The position numbers and the translations under genes were made by a program. Positions 17,261 through 25,532 of a stretch of DNA of 64,000 bases are shown piece by piece. Below the pieces are notes generated by a model. The model made no database searches, was not told where the DNA came from, and saw nothing but the letters and a program-made list of their open reading frames with translations. Position 1 is the first letter of the stretch, and every line of letters starts with the position of its first letter. The DNA is from Rhodobacteraceae bacterium UBA7436 (GTDB taxonomy: Bacteria > Pseudomonadota > Alphaproteobacteria > Rhodobacterales > Rhodobacteraceae). The stretch spans positions 1-64,000 of the forward strand of contig DLQI01000134.1 in assembly GCA_002478745.1 (NCBI GenBank), written 5' to 3'.

Positions 17261-17977
17261 TTAAATCTCAGACAGCGCTTTTTGCACGACTTGTAGGCGT
17301 TCCTCATTGGACGGGTGGGTGCCAAGAAAACGATCACCCGGATCTGGGATGCGTTTGATAAATTCCGACCCGATCACAGGTGAATACCCGCCCAAGGCCG
17401 TCAATTTTGCACCAAGGTAATCCGCCTCAAGCTCATGGTCCTTGGAATATCCACGCGCCCCAAACTGCGCACCCAACTTCACAGCTTCTTCAACGCCGGC
17501 CGGAGCTGCCCCCGTCAATGTTGCAAGACCACCCAAAATCACAGCCCCCGCAACAGAGTTTTGTTTCTGGCGTCCAATGTGGTTCAAAATGTGGTGCGCA
17601 CCTTCATGCCCCATGACAAACGCCAATTCATCCGCATTGCTCGCATCCAAAATCAACTTTTGCGTAAAGGCGATAATAGGGCGCTTGTTCGCATCTAGTG
17701 TTTGATAGGCGTTGGCCGGGCTGTTTGGGTTGCCATCAATGACGATCCGAAAATCACAATCCAAACCAGTCGTTTTGGTGCGGCACTCCCGTTCAATCAC
17801 AGGCTCCATTGTGGTTGCCACGCGTGCAAAGGCCCGCTGGGCCTGTGCCGCTGAACTAAACCCAGAGGTCGTCGCTACCAAAGGGGCGGCGCCTGTGCTT
17901 GAGTCCGAAGTCGGCACCACGTCACAGGCCGCAACCAGCCCAAGCAAACCAAACCCAATCGCCATTCTCAGAAACAT
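17261..17977 (-). CDS. M48-family metalloprotease lipoprotein
   Basis: This 238-residue protein begins with a lipoprotein signal (MFLRMAIGFGLLGLVAAC, lipobox Cys18). The zinc-protease motif HEGAH is at residues 124-128 (FVMGHEGAHHILNH), with the third ligand Glu in the HELEADYLGA block and a THPSNEERL ending. The layout matches BepA/LoiP-like periplasmic M48 proteases that degrade or repair outer-membrane proteins. Anchoring in the outer membrane or periplasm is inferred from the lipobox. Its downstream neighbour is the IMPACT-family gene. Confidence 0.9.
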   Translation of the reverse strand: MFLRMAIGFGLLGLVAACDVVPTSDSSTGAAPLVATTSGFSSAAQAQRAFARVATTMEPVIERECRTKTTGLDCDFRIVIDGNPNSPANAYQTLDANKRPIIAFTQKLILDASNADELAFVMGHEGAHHILNHIGRQKQNSVAGAVILGGLATLTGAAPAGVEEAVKLGAQFGARGYSKDHELEADYLGAKLTALGGYSPVIGSEFIKRIPDPGDRFLGTHPSNEERLQVVQKALSEI

Positions 17978-18151
17978 ACAAACCTCAAAATAGTGAACTC
18001 AGAACCAGCTTAGCACTCAAAGAAACCCCTGACACCCCCGATCACGTCGTTATGTTCTGTCATGCAACCCGCAGCACAAGGTGCGTAAAATTTCACTATC
18101 AAAAAGACGACGCATTGATAAAGTCGCGGCACGAATAACGGGAGAAAACAC

Positions 18152-19015
18152 GTGGCCACTGGTACAAACATCAAAACCTACTTTGAGGGCGCATGGTACA
18201 ATGAGGACAAACCCATTATGCGGGCCGCCGACCACGGGTCATGGTTGGGCACCACTGTGTTTGACGGCGCACGCTATTTTGACGGCGTGACACCAGACCT
18301 GCTGACCCACTGCGAACGGATCAACCGATCCGCCAAGGCATTGATGATCGCGCCCACGATGGACCCAAACGATATGGTCAACGCAATTCAGGACGGGCTG
18401 AAATCATACGACCCTACTGCGGCCGTCTACATCCGCCCCATGTACTGGGCCACCATTGGCGACGACACTGGGATTCTGCCCAGCCAAGATGAAACCGGTT
18501 TTGCCATCTGCCTTGAACAGATCCCAATGGCCCCGCAAAATGCATCCACCACATTGACCCAGACACGGTTCCGCCGTCCCGTTCTGGCCGACAACGTGGT
18601 GAACGCAAAAGCGGGCTGCCTTTACCCCAACAACGCCCGCATGATCGCCGAAGCGCGCAGCAAAGGGTTCAAAAACGCACTTGTTGCGGATGCGTCAGGC
18701 AACGTGGCCGAAACCGCCAGCGCCAATGTCTTTATGGTGAAGGACGGCGAGGTGTTCACCCCAATTGCCAACGGCACCTTCCTTGCGGGCATCACCCGTG
18801 CGCGCCACATGAAACACATGCGTGAAAACGGCATGACGGTACATGAAAAAACGCTCACATTCGAGGATTTCCACGACGCAGACGAGGTGTTCCTAACGGG
18901 TAATATGATGAAAATCACGCCCGTCACGGCCTTTGACGATACCCAATATGAAATCGGGAAAACCACAAATCAGGTGCGCGAAATGTATTGGGATTGGGCC
19001 GTCAGCGGCGGCTAA
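18152..19015 (+). CDS. Branched-chain aminotransferase-like class IV PLP enzyme
   Basis: This 287-residue class IV aminotransferase probably transfers amino groups between branched-chain amino acids and 2-oxoglutarate. It shows DHGSWLGTTVFDGARYF near the N-terminus, VYIRPMYWA, the PLP Lys153 in VVNAKAGCLYPNNARMIAEA, the VAETASANVFMVKDGEVFTP block and FLAGITRAR. The closest family is BCAT/4-amino-4-deoxychorismate lyase, so a D-amino-acid or specialised substrate cannot be excluded. The start is GTG with GGAG upstream. It is monocistronic. Confidence 0.8.
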   Translation: MATGTNIKTYFEGAWYNEDKPIMRAADHGSWLGTTVFDGARYFDGVTPDLLTHCERINRSAKALMIAPTMDPNDMVNAIQDGLKSYDPTAAVYIRPMYWATIGDDTGILPSQDETGFAICLEQIPMAPQNASTTLTQTRFRRPVLADNVVNAKAGCLYPNNARMIAEARSKGFKNALVADASGNVAETASANVFMVKDGEVFTPIANGTFLAGITRARHMKHMRENGMTVHEKTLTFEDFHDADEVFLTGNMMKITPVTAFDDTQYEIGKTTNQVREMYWDWAVSGG

Positions 19016-19120
19016 CCGCCCCTAAACACCTGACCCAAAAGAAAATCTAACATCTTCGCTCAATTGCGTTGCCACACCCCGCGCACTGCGCCACAATCAC
19101 CATGTTGAATGGAGAATATC

Positions 19121-19576
19121 ATGCGTAAGTTTCTGGTCGTGCTGGATGACAGCCAAGAATGTTTGAACGCAATGCGTTTCGCCGCACTGCGTGCTGCCCA
19201 CACGGGCGGCGGCGTCGAGGTTCTAGCGGTGATTCCGCCAGACGAATTCAATCACTGGATTGGCGTTGGGGCCGTGATGCGCGAAGAAGCGCGTGATCGC
19301 ATCAATGCGCATTTCGAAGTCTTTGCAAAATGGATGCGCGACAAACAACAAGTCGACCCTGAACTGGTGATCCGTGAGGGCGAAGCCGTCACTGAAATCA
19401 TCGCGCAAATCGCTGACGACCCTGAGGTGGGTGTGCTGGTTCTGGGTGCCGGCGTCGGTAACAAAGGTCCCGGCCCTCTGGTGACTCAACTGACAAAAAG
19501 CGCGGGCACATTGCCGATCCCAATCACAATCGTCCCCGGCGACATCACCAAGGAAAAGCTTGAGGCGATTACATAG
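19121..19576 (+). CDS. Universal stress protein (UspA family)
   Basis: This 151-residue protein has the Usp alpha/beta fold: MRKFLVVLDDSQECLNAMRFAALRAAHTGGGVEVLAVIPPDEF at the N-terminus and a late VGVLVLGAGVGNKGPGPLVTQLT that stands where ATP-binding members have G-x2-G-x9-G-S/T. Residues close to that motif are present, so nucleotide binding is possible. The ATG at 19121 follows GGAGA directly; an in-frame ATG four codons earlier overlaps that ribosome-binding site. A hypothetical gene starts 8 bases after its stop and may be in the same transcript. Confidence 0.85.
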   Translation: MRKFLVVLDDSQECLNAMRFAALRAAHTGGGVEVLAVIPPDEFNHWIGVGAVMREEARDRINAHFEVFAKWMRDKQQVDPELVIREGEAVTEIIAQIADDPEVGVLVLGAGVGNKGPGPLVTQLTKSAGTLPIPITIVPGDITKEKLEAIT

Positions 19577-19584
19577 GATTTTCC

Positions 19585-19818
19585 TTGGCACATAAAAACA
19601 AAGTCATACGTTCGATTAACCTAGCGGGTGAATATATCTGTGTTGATATCTTCCTGCGTCCTGATGGGACATATGGTTTTGACGAATTCAGGCGCGATCC
19701 CGAGGATCCAAATGGCTGGTTCAGCACAGGTCATTTTGGCGATCAGGTTTTCGGTGATGCTGACACGGCACTTATTAAAGCAAAAAGCTCTGTTCGCTGG
19801 CTATCGGGGCAGATGTAA
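19585..19818 (+). CDS. Small conserved-looking hypothetical protein
   Basis: This 77-residue protein starts at TTG and reads MAHKNKVIRSINLAGEYICVDIFLRPDGTYGFDEFRRDPEDPNGWFSTGHFG. It has alternating beta-strand-like segments, is rich in Phe, Gly and Asp, and has no signal or membrane segment. I do not recognise a named family. It follows the universal stress gene by 8 bases and precedes the DUF2199 gene by 38. Normal codon use and a compact fold-like pattern support it as a real gene. Confidence 0.65.
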   Translation: MAHKNKVIRSINLAGEYICVDIFLRPDGTYGFDEFRRDPEDPNGWFSTGHFGDQVFGDADTALIKAKSSVRWLSGQM

Positions 19819-19856
19819 ATGGCTGCCTCCCTCATGGCGGATCGAAGAGAATAGAT

Positions 19857-20357
19857 ATGTTTGAACGGTTATTCAGGAAGAAGCGTTTCAAGTATAAGTG
19901 CGATGAGTGTCAGGAATATCACGTGGGGTCGCCATCCTTTAGCATGAAGCACCCTACTTCTTTCTTTGATGTTCCCGAAACTGAGAGAAATGATCGCGTT
20001 CAATATAACGACGATCTTTGCATGATAACCCCACGTGAGAACGACACGACTGAAGACCCAATTTATTACATCAGGTGCATTCTAGAAATCCCAATTAAAG
20101 GAGCATCCGAACCTTTTATGTGGGGTGTGTGGATAACCCAGTCGAAAGAAAACTTCGAAAGATACATTGAGACCTTTGAAGCAAATCAGTCGAATGAAAA
20201 GAGCTCCGGATGGCTACTAGTGGACTTACCATTCTATAACAACGCTCGGACTGGCGAACCACTTACCCATCTTGAATGCGAAGTACATTGGGGCCCAAAA
20301 GGCCAAAGACCAAAAGTAAGCTTGTGGGAAAACAGCCATCAATTAGCTGTTGATTAA
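19857..20357 (+). CDS. DUF2199 domain protein
   Basis: This 166-residue cytosolic protein resembles DUF2199. It has an N-terminal Cys pair (YKCDECQEYH) like a small zinc site, a middle IRCILEIPIKGASEPFMWGVWITQSKENFERYIETF, and a C-terminal HLECEVHWGPKGQRPKVSLWENSHQLAVD. The family has no known function. Base composition is lower in GC than the neighbours, which with the odd codon choices (AGA, ATA) hints at a more recent arrival. It precedes a 426-base intergenic region. Confidence 0.7.
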   Translation: MFERLFRKKRFKYKCDECQEYHVGSPSFSMKHPTSFFDVPETERNDRVQYNDDLCMITPRENDTTEDPIYYIRCILEIPIKGASEPFMWGVWITQSKENFERYIETFEANQSNEKSSGWLLVDLPFYNNARTGEPLTHLECEVHWGPKGQRPKVSLWENSHQLAVD

Positions 20358-20522
20358 CTCACGGGTATCAATTGGAAGCAAGCAGCCAAAATTGCAAAAC
20401 AAACGAAGGTCGCATGTCAAAATTCAACAAAACTGACCTAAGGAATCCAGTTAGTGGCTGTAGGGCGGGGTTCCCTAACCAACAGTTAATCGTCCCCCAC
20501 AAATGTTAACAAAACCCAAAAC

Positions 20523-20537
20523 TTAACAAATCGTTAA
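20523..20537. promoter_or_regulatory. CtrA-type box TTAA-N7-TTAA
   Basis: TTAA at 20523-20526 and 20534-20537 with exactly seven bases between them matches the established CtrA full site of Alphaproteobacteria, and the second TTAA is followed by C as in the extended consensus. The controlled gene is unclear: nfu starts 246 bases downstream. Confidence 0.45.
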
Positions 20538-20553
20538 CGCTCCTCTTGTTCTG

Positions 20554-20690
20554 AAACTGTACAATTCAGACTCCAAACTGTGCAGTTCGCCCAAAACCGC
20601 CCTAAAACGCGGATTCTACACGGCTCAAACTGTACAGATCACAGGGCCAACTGCACAGTTTCGCGCATAAATGCCAACGCACTGTGCGTT
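20554..20690. repeat. Cluster of five dyad motifs (AACTGTRCAGTT-like)
   Basis: Copies are AAACTGTACAATT (20554-20566), AAACTGTGCAGTT (20575-20587), AAACTGTACAGAT (20627-20639), AACTGCACAGTTT (20649-20661, the exact reverse complement of the second copy) and a related palindrome AACGCACTGTGCGTT (20676-20690). Repetition in both orientations within 137 bases points to a protein-binding array. Confidence 0.6.
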
Positions 20691-20783
20691 AACCCACCGA
20701 CCCACCCAACTTAGAATGATTCCAAACCTTGACTTGGGGGGCATCAGACCGCATATCAATAGCAACCCCGAGGAGGCATTAAT

Positions 20784-21347
20784 ATGTTCATTCAAACAGA
20801 ATCCACACCGAACCCAGCAACGCTAAAATTCTTGCCGGGCCAGACCGTTTTGGAAATGGGCACTGCAGATTTCCCAACAGCAGACACCAGCGACGCCTCC
20901 CCTCTTGCCCAACGCATTTTCGCTGTTGAAGGCGTGAGCGGCGTGTTCTTTGGCACCGATTTTGTAACAGTGACAAAGGCGGATGCCGTAGATTGGGATC
21001 ATATCAAACCAGCATTGCTTGGTGCGATTATGGAGCATTTTCAATCAGGTAGCCCTGTTATGGCTGGCGATCACCAACCTGCATCTGGTCACGCCGAACA
21101 CACAGGTGAAGACGGCGCAATCGTGGGTCAGATCAAAGAGCTGCTCGACAGCCGCGTGCGTCCTGCCGTGGCCCAAGACGGCGGTGACATCACATTCCAC
21201 GGCTTTGATCGCGGCGTTGTTTACCTTCATATGCAAGGCGCATGTGCCGGTTGCCCATCGTCCACATTAACGTTGAAAATGGGCATCGAAAACCTTCTGC
21301 GCCATTACATTCCAGAAGTGACCGAAGTGCGCCCAGTCGCCGTTTAA
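20784..21347 (+). CDS. NfuA-type iron-sulfur cluster scaffold/carrier
   Basis: This 187-residue protein has an N-terminal Nfu_N domain (MFIQTESTPNPATLKFLPGQTVL..FAVEGVSGVFFGTDFVTVTK) and a C-terminal NifU-like domain with RPAVAQDGGDITFHGFDRGVVYLHMQGACAGCPSSTLTLKMGIE. Cys154 and Cys157 form the CxxC that holds a [4Fe-4S] cluster across a dimer. It delivers clusters to apo-enzymes. The start follows a strong GAGGAGG. It is preceded by an unusually repeat-rich regulatory region and followed by a weak terminator before tsaB. Confidence 0.9.
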   Translation: MFIQTESTPNPATLKFLPGQTVLEMGTADFPTADTSDASPLAQRIFAVEGVSGVFFGTDFVTVTKADAVDWDHIKPALLGAIMEHFQSGSPVMAGDHQPASGHAEHTGEDGAIVGQIKELLDSRVRPAVAQDGGDITFHGFDRGVVYLHMQGACAGCPSSTLTLKMGIENLLRHYIPEVTEVRPVAV

Positions 21348-21379
21348 ATCATGTTTTTAAACGATAATAATTCAAGATC

Positions 21380-21406
21380 ACCGTCCAAATCTGGGCGGTT
21401 TTCTTG
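21380..21406 (+). terminator. Probable terminator after nfu
   Basis: ACCGTCC and GGGCGGT can pair (one G-T pair) around a short loop, followed by TTTCTTGTTTT. It lies between the nfu stop and the tsaB start. Confidence 0.5.
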
Positions 21407-21440
21407 TTTTACAGCCCTGCCCCAGAAAGGTGGTTGTTAA

Positions 21441-22025
21441 GTGGAAAAACCTCTCATCCTTGCCTTTGACACCTCCGGCCCATACTGCGCCGCCGCTTTG
21501 TTGTCCGGCGACGCTGTCATCACGCAAACCGTCGAAGAAATGAAAAAGGGCCAAGCAGAGCGGCTGATGTTTCTCCTCGAAGAACTGCTGCAATTACATG
21601 GGCTTGCCTACGCAGACCTTGATGCACTTGCCGTTGGAACCGGTCCCGGTAACTTCACCGGTATCCGCATCGGCGTGTCAGCCGCACGCGGCCTTGCCCT
21701 TGGCCTTGGCATCCCAGCCTACGGCGTGAACGGTTTTGAACAACGCGCTATTCTGAACCCATCTGCGACAGTCCACAGCATCGCGGCACCCCGTGAACAA
21801 CGTTATGTCCGCGACGCCTCTGGCGCGGCAATCATTTCTGGTGAAGCGTTTGAATCCAAAGGATATCCTACCCCGACTGACCCAACCCCAGACGCACTTG
21901 CCGCCAGCGTTGCATTGGCTGCACGTGCACGTTTCCCAAACCCAACCCTCGCGCCTGCCCCTTATTATCTCAAGGCCCCCGACGCGGCCCCATCCAAAAT
22001 TGCAGCACCTACGATTTTGTCATGA
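21441..22025 (+). CDS. tsaB: tRNA threonylcarbamoyladenosine biosynthesis protein TsaB
   Basis: This 194-residue ASKHA-fold protein supports the t6A modification of ANN-decoding tRNAs as partner of TsaD and TsaE. It begins LILAFDTSGPYCAAALLSGD and has GLAYADLDALAVGTGPGNFTGIRIGVSAARGLALGLGIPAYGVNGFE, the TsaB signature. It is shorter at the C-terminus than E. coli TsaB (231 residues), as is usual for this group. The start is GTG. The 4-base overlap with rimI is a widely conserved pairing. Confidence 0.92.
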   Translation: MEKPLILAFDTSGPYCAAALLSGDAVITQTVEEMKKGQAERLMFLLEELLQLHGLAYADLDALAVGTGPGNFTGIRIGVSAARGLALGLGIPAYGVNGFEQRAILNPSATVHSIAAPREQRYVRDASGAAIISGEAFESKGYPTPTDPTPDALAASVALAARARFPNPTLAPAPYYLKAPDAAPSKIAAPTILS

Positions 22026-22426
22026 CACCCAGTGAGTTAAGCCAAATTCACAGTGCCGCATTCACTATGTCCCGCCCATGGTCGGCCCAAGAATTTGAAG
22101 AGCTTCTGCGCAACAAACACACCCACCTCTTTACCTGCACACAGGGTTTCGCCTTGGTCCAAGTCATTGCAGGCGAAGCAGAACTTTTGACCATATCAGT
22201 TCACCCTGACGCCCAAGGCAAAGGCGCAGGTGGCACGTTAATGTCAAAGTGGATGTCATCCGTAGACGCAGACGAGGCATTCCTAGAAGTCGCCGCAGAC
22301 AACCATGCCGCCAGACATCTTTACGAGGCACATGGATTCGCAGGCGTCGCACACCGTTCCGCCTATTATGCCCGAGATTTAGGCGGTTCCGTCGACGCAA
22401 TCATCATGCGTAGAGCCCTGAAATAG
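22022..22426 (+). CDS. rimI: Ribosomal protein bS18 alanine N-acetyltransferase RimI-like (GNAT)
   Basis: This 134-residue GNAT acetyltransferase carries the acetyl-CoA motif SVHPDAQGKGAGGTLMSKW (V/IxxxxQxxGxG/A type) and the late NHAARHLYEAHGFAGVAHRSAYY typical of RimI. RimI acetylates the N-terminus of ribosomal protein bS18 and related proteins. The call rests on the motif and on the overlap with tsaB, the usual partner gene. The N-terminus is short (MTPSELSQIHSAAFTMSRPWSAQEFEELL), which is within the family range. Confidence 0.85.
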   Translation: MTPSELSQIHSAAFTMSRPWSAQEFEELLRNKHTHLFTCTQGFALVQVIAGEAELLTISVHPDAQGKGAGGTLMSKWMSSVDADEAFLEVAADNHAARHLYEAHGFAGVAHRSAYYARDLGGSVDAIIMRRALK

Positions 22427-22617
22427 CGCTAGAACATAAGAATCTCCCAATACCTTACGTCATGGTAGAAAAAGCGGTTGACCCTGACTGCCCACTACGG
22501 CCTAATTTGAATCTGATCTAAGCATTCTGCATGCTTACGATGGGCCGAGCGGGTTAATCAAAATGGTTCACTCCCCAGTTCTGGCGGTCCCAAAACAAAA
22601 CGTGGGAGAACAACCTG

Positions 22618-23613
22618 ATGAAACTTATGCATAAATTCCTAGGCGCTGCTGCCGGTATCGCATTAACGGCTGGTGCCGCTGCTGCCGACCCAGCATTGAT
22701 TTTTGACCTTGGTGGTAAATTTGACAAATCGTTCAACGAAGCTGCCTTTTCCGGCGCGCAACGTTGGGCAGAAGAGACTGGCGGCAAGTTCGCTGAGATC
22801 GAACTGCAATCAGACGCGCAACGTGAGCAAGCACTGCGTCGCTTTGCTGAAGCTGGCGCAAACCCGATCGTAATGGCTGGTTTCGCATTCGGTGACGCAT
22901 TAGGCCAAGTAGCTGTTGATTATCCAGACACAAAATTCACAATCATCGATATGGTTGTTGATGCACCAAACGTACGCTCTGTTGTCTTCAACGAGCACGA
23001 AGGTTCATACCTTGTTGGCATGATGGCTGCACAAGCGTCCAAATCTGGCACAGTATCCTTCGTTGGCGGCATGGACATCCCATTGATCCGTCGCTTTGCT
23101 TGTGGCTATGCCCAAGGCGTAAAAGCAGTGAACCCAGACGCGACAGTGATTTCCAACATGACCGGCACAACCGGCGCAGCATGGAATGACCCGGTAAAAG
23201 GTTCTGAGATCACAAAAGCACAAATCAGCCAAGGGTCTGACGTTGTATTTGCTGCTGCTGGTGGCACAGGCGTTGGTGTGTTGCAAACTGCTGCAGATGA
23301 GAAAATCCTCTCAATCGGCGTTGATTCAAACCAAAACTACCTACACTCAGGCCAAGTTTTGACATCAATGCTTAAGCGCGTCGACAATGCCGTATTCTCT
23401 GCATTCACAGACGGTGTTGACATGGAAACTGGCTTCTCAGTCATGGGTCTAACAAACGGTGGCGTGGGCTATGCAATGGACGAGCACAACGCGTCCCTCG
23501 TATCAGCTGACATGAAAGCTACTGTAGAAGCCGCCTCTGCACAGATCGCTTCAGGCGAGATTGCCGTACATGACTACATGTCAGACGACAGCTGCCCAGC
23601 ACTGACGTTCTAA
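22618..23613 (+). CDS. BMP-family ABC transporter substrate-binding protein
   Basis: This 331-residue periplasmic protein has a cleavable signal peptide (MKLMHKFLGAAAGIALTAGAAAA) without a lipobox Cys. The mature protein shows the BMP/PnrA fold: ALIFDLGGKFDKSFNEAAFSGAQRWAEE, PIVMAGFAFGDALGQVA, NEHEGSYLVGMMAAQASKSGTVSFVGGMDIPLIRRF, and VVFAAAGGTGVGVLQTA. Family members bind nucleosides or purines. It heads an operon with a SnoaL-like gene, an ATPase and two permeases. The substrate, probably a nucleoside or purine, is inferred from the family. Confidence 0.9.
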   Translation: MKLMHKFLGAAAGIALTAGAAAADPALIFDLGGKFDKSFNEAAFSGAQRWAEETGGKFAEIELQSDAQREQALRRFAEAGANPIVMAGFAFGDALGQVAVDYPDTKFTIIDMVVDAPNVRSVVFNEHEGSYLVGMMAAQASKSGTVSFVGGMDIPLIRRFACGYAQGVKAVNPDATVISNMTGTTGAAWNDPVKGSEITKAQISQGSDVVFAAAGGTGVGVLQTAADEKILSIGVDSNQNYLHSGQVLTSMLKRVDNAVFSAFTDGVDMETGFSVMGLTNGGVGYAMDEHNASLVSADMKATVEAASAQIASGEIAVHDYMSDDSCPALTF

Positions 23614-23648
23614 TCAAACCTTAACGTACCAAAAGAAAGCCCCAAGCC

Positions 23649-24002
23649 ATGACCGAATGTATTCACACACTTTTCTCGGCTTGGGGCGCACCCACCGCCG
23701 ACGAGCGCGCATCAGCAACTGACGCAGCCATCGGCCCAGATTTTTGCTATAGCGATCCACGGACACCTGCGCCGATCACGGACCGCGATGACTATATTAA
23801 CTACATCAAAATGTTTGCTGAAATGGCCCCTGGCGCCGAAGCCAAGGTCGTAAACATTTCCGAACGCGACGGCAGCGCACGCGCAACTGTCGAATTTGGA
23901 ATGCCCAACATGCCAGCACAGCGCGGCCAATATTTCATCGATATCAAAGATGGAAAAATTGCGCGCATCGTAGGATATGCAGGCATGGGAGAGCCTTCTT
24001 GA
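23649..24002 (+). CDS. SnoaL/NTF2-like small protein
   Basis: This 117-residue protein has the SnoaL/NTF2 cone fold pattern: TECIHTLFSAWGAPTADERASATDAAIGPDFCYSDPRTPAPITDRDDYINYIKMFAEMAPGAEAKVVNISERDGSARATVEFGM. It ends with a strand pair, GQYFIDIKDGKIARIVGYAGM. The fold occurs in isomerases, hydratases and binding proteins, so no reaction is proposed. It lies between the binding-protein gene and the ATPase gene, and its stop overlaps the ATPase's TTG start. This placement suggests a role tied to the imported compound. Confidence 0.75.
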   Translation: MTECIHTLFSAWGAPTADERASATDAAIGPDFCYSDPRTPAPITDRDDYINYIKMFAEMAPGAEAKVVNISERDGSARATVEFGMPNMPAQRGQYFIDIKDGKIARIVGYAGMGEPS

Positions 24003-25531
24003 CCAACGACACGACAGCGCCTGCGATTGAGTTAAAAGGCATTTCAAAAGCCTTTGGCCCCGTCCAAGCGAACAAAGACATTTCCATCCGCGTCATGCCC
24101 GGTACGATCCACGGGATCATCGGCGAAAATGGCGCAGGTAAATCAACATTGATGTCTATCCTTTATGGCTTTTACAAAGCCGATAAGGGTGAGATTTTCA
24201 TTGGAGGCCACAAGACCGAAATTCCAGACAGCCAAGCAGCAATCGCTGCGGGTATAGGCATGGTATTCCAACACTTTAAACTGGTTGAGAACTTCACCGT
24301 CCTTGAAAACATTATTCTTGGTGCCGAAGACGGTCGCTTGTTAAAACCCAGCCTTGCCAAGGCGCGTAAATCCTTGCTTGAGTTGGCTGCTGAATACGAA
24401 TTGAACGTTGATCCTGACGCCTTGATCGAAGAGATCGGTGTGGGGATGCAACAACGTGTTGAGATCCTGAAGGCCCTGTATCGTCAGGCCGATATTCTTA
24501 TCCTTGATGAGCCCACAGGCGTTCTGACCCCGTCAGAGGCGGATCAGTTGTTCCGTATTCTTGGACGTTTACGTGAAGAAGGCAAAACCATCATCCTTAT
24601 CACGCACAAACTGCGCGAAATTATGGAAGCCACAGACACCGTCAGCGTGATGCGCCGCGGTGAGATGACCGCGACGGTTAAGACCGCCGACACCAGCCCT
24701 GAAGAGTTGGCTGAATTGATGGTTGGCCGCAAGGTTCTGTTGCAAGTGGACAAAACTCCACCAACACTTGGTGATGTTGTTTTAGATGTGCAAAACTTGC
24801 GTGTGGTCGATGAACAAGGCGTTGAACGCCTCAAAAGCATTAGCCTAAATGTACGCGCTGGTGAAATTCTTGGTATCGCGGGCGTCGCGGGCAACGGTCA
24901 ATCTGAACTGCTTGAAGTGTTGGGCGGTTACGCCGACGGCACCGGGTCGGTGACACTAAACGGCGAAGCGATCGACCTCACTGGCAAATACTCAGACGGC
25001 AAGACACGTCGCGCCTGTGGCATCGCCCACGTCCCCGAAGATCGCCAACGTGAAGGTCTGATTATGGACTATTCAGCGTGGGAGAATACAGCGTTTGGGT
25101 ACCACGACGATCCCGCCTATCAATCTGGCATCTTCATCAATAATACAGCCATTCGCCAAGACACTGAGGAAAAGATGGCGCGTTTCGATGTGCGCCCTCC
25201 GAACCCACACCTGTCTGCCAAAAATTTTAGCGGCGGCAATCAGCAAAAAATTGTTCTGGCACGTGAAATCGAACGCAATCCCGATCTGCTGTTGATCGGC
25301 CAGCCCACACGCGGCGTAGACATCGGTGCAATCGAATTCATCCACCAACAAATTGTTGCCCTGCGCGATCAAGGCAAAGCCATTCTATTGGTCAGTGTGG
25401 AGCTGGAGGAAATCTTGTCTCTCTCAGACCGTGTCGCCGTTATGTTTGACGGACACATCATGGGCGAACGTGCCGTTGGCGAAACCGACGAAAAAGAACT
25501 GGGCCTGATGATGGCCGGTGTGGAGACGTAA
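23999..25531 (+). CDS. ABC transporter ATP-binding protein, two-domain (nucleoside/purine type)
   Basis: This 510-residue protein has two fused nucleotide-binding domains. Domain 1 has Walker A GENGAGKST and Walker B ILILDEPTGVLTPSE, but its signature region GVGMQQRVEILKAL is degenerate. Domain 2 has a degenerate Walker A GVAGNGQSE, signature FSGGNQQKIVLAREI and Walker B-like LLIGQPTRGVDIGA. This asymmetry is typical of the BMP/NupA and sugar ABC class. It powers import by the two permeases encoded downstream. The TTG start overlaps the SnoaL-like stop. Confidence 0.92.
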   Translation: MTNDTTAPAIELKGISKAFGPVQANKDISIRVMPGTIHGIIGENGAGKSTLMSILYGFYKADKGEIFIGGHKTEIPDSQAAIAAGIGMVFQHFKLVENFTVLENIILGAEDGRLLKPSLAKARKSLLELAAEYELNVDPDALIEEIGVGMQQRVEILKALYRQADILILDEPTGVLTPSEADQLFRILGRLREEGKTIILITHKLREIMEATDTVSVMRRGEMTATVKTADTSPEELAELMVGRKVLLQVDKTPPTLGDVVLDVQNLRVVDEQGVERLKSISLNVRAGEILGIAGVAGNGQSELLEVLGGYADGTGSVTLNGEAIDLTGKYSDGKTRRACGIAHVPEDRQREGLIMDYSAWENTAFGYHDDPAYQSGIFINNTAIRQDTEEKMARFDVRPPNPHLSAKNFSGGNQQKIVLAREIERNPDLLLIGQPTRGVDIGAIEFIHQQIVALRDQGKAILLVSVELEEILSLSDRVAVMFDGHIMGERAVGETDEKELGLMMAGVET

Positions 25532-25532
25532 G

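Larger units (their letters stand above)
20358..20783. other. Intergenic region: CtrA-type box and five dyad repeats before nfu
   Basis: No credible ORF is present in these 426 bases. From left to right it holds half of a GTAGGGCGGGGTT repeat (20460-20472) that also occurs at 57301, a TTAA-N7-TTAA box (20523-20537), and five short dyads (20554-20566, 20575-20587, 20627-20639, 20649-20661, 20676-20690). The nfu ribosome-binding site GAGGAGG is at its right end. Confidence 0.7.
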
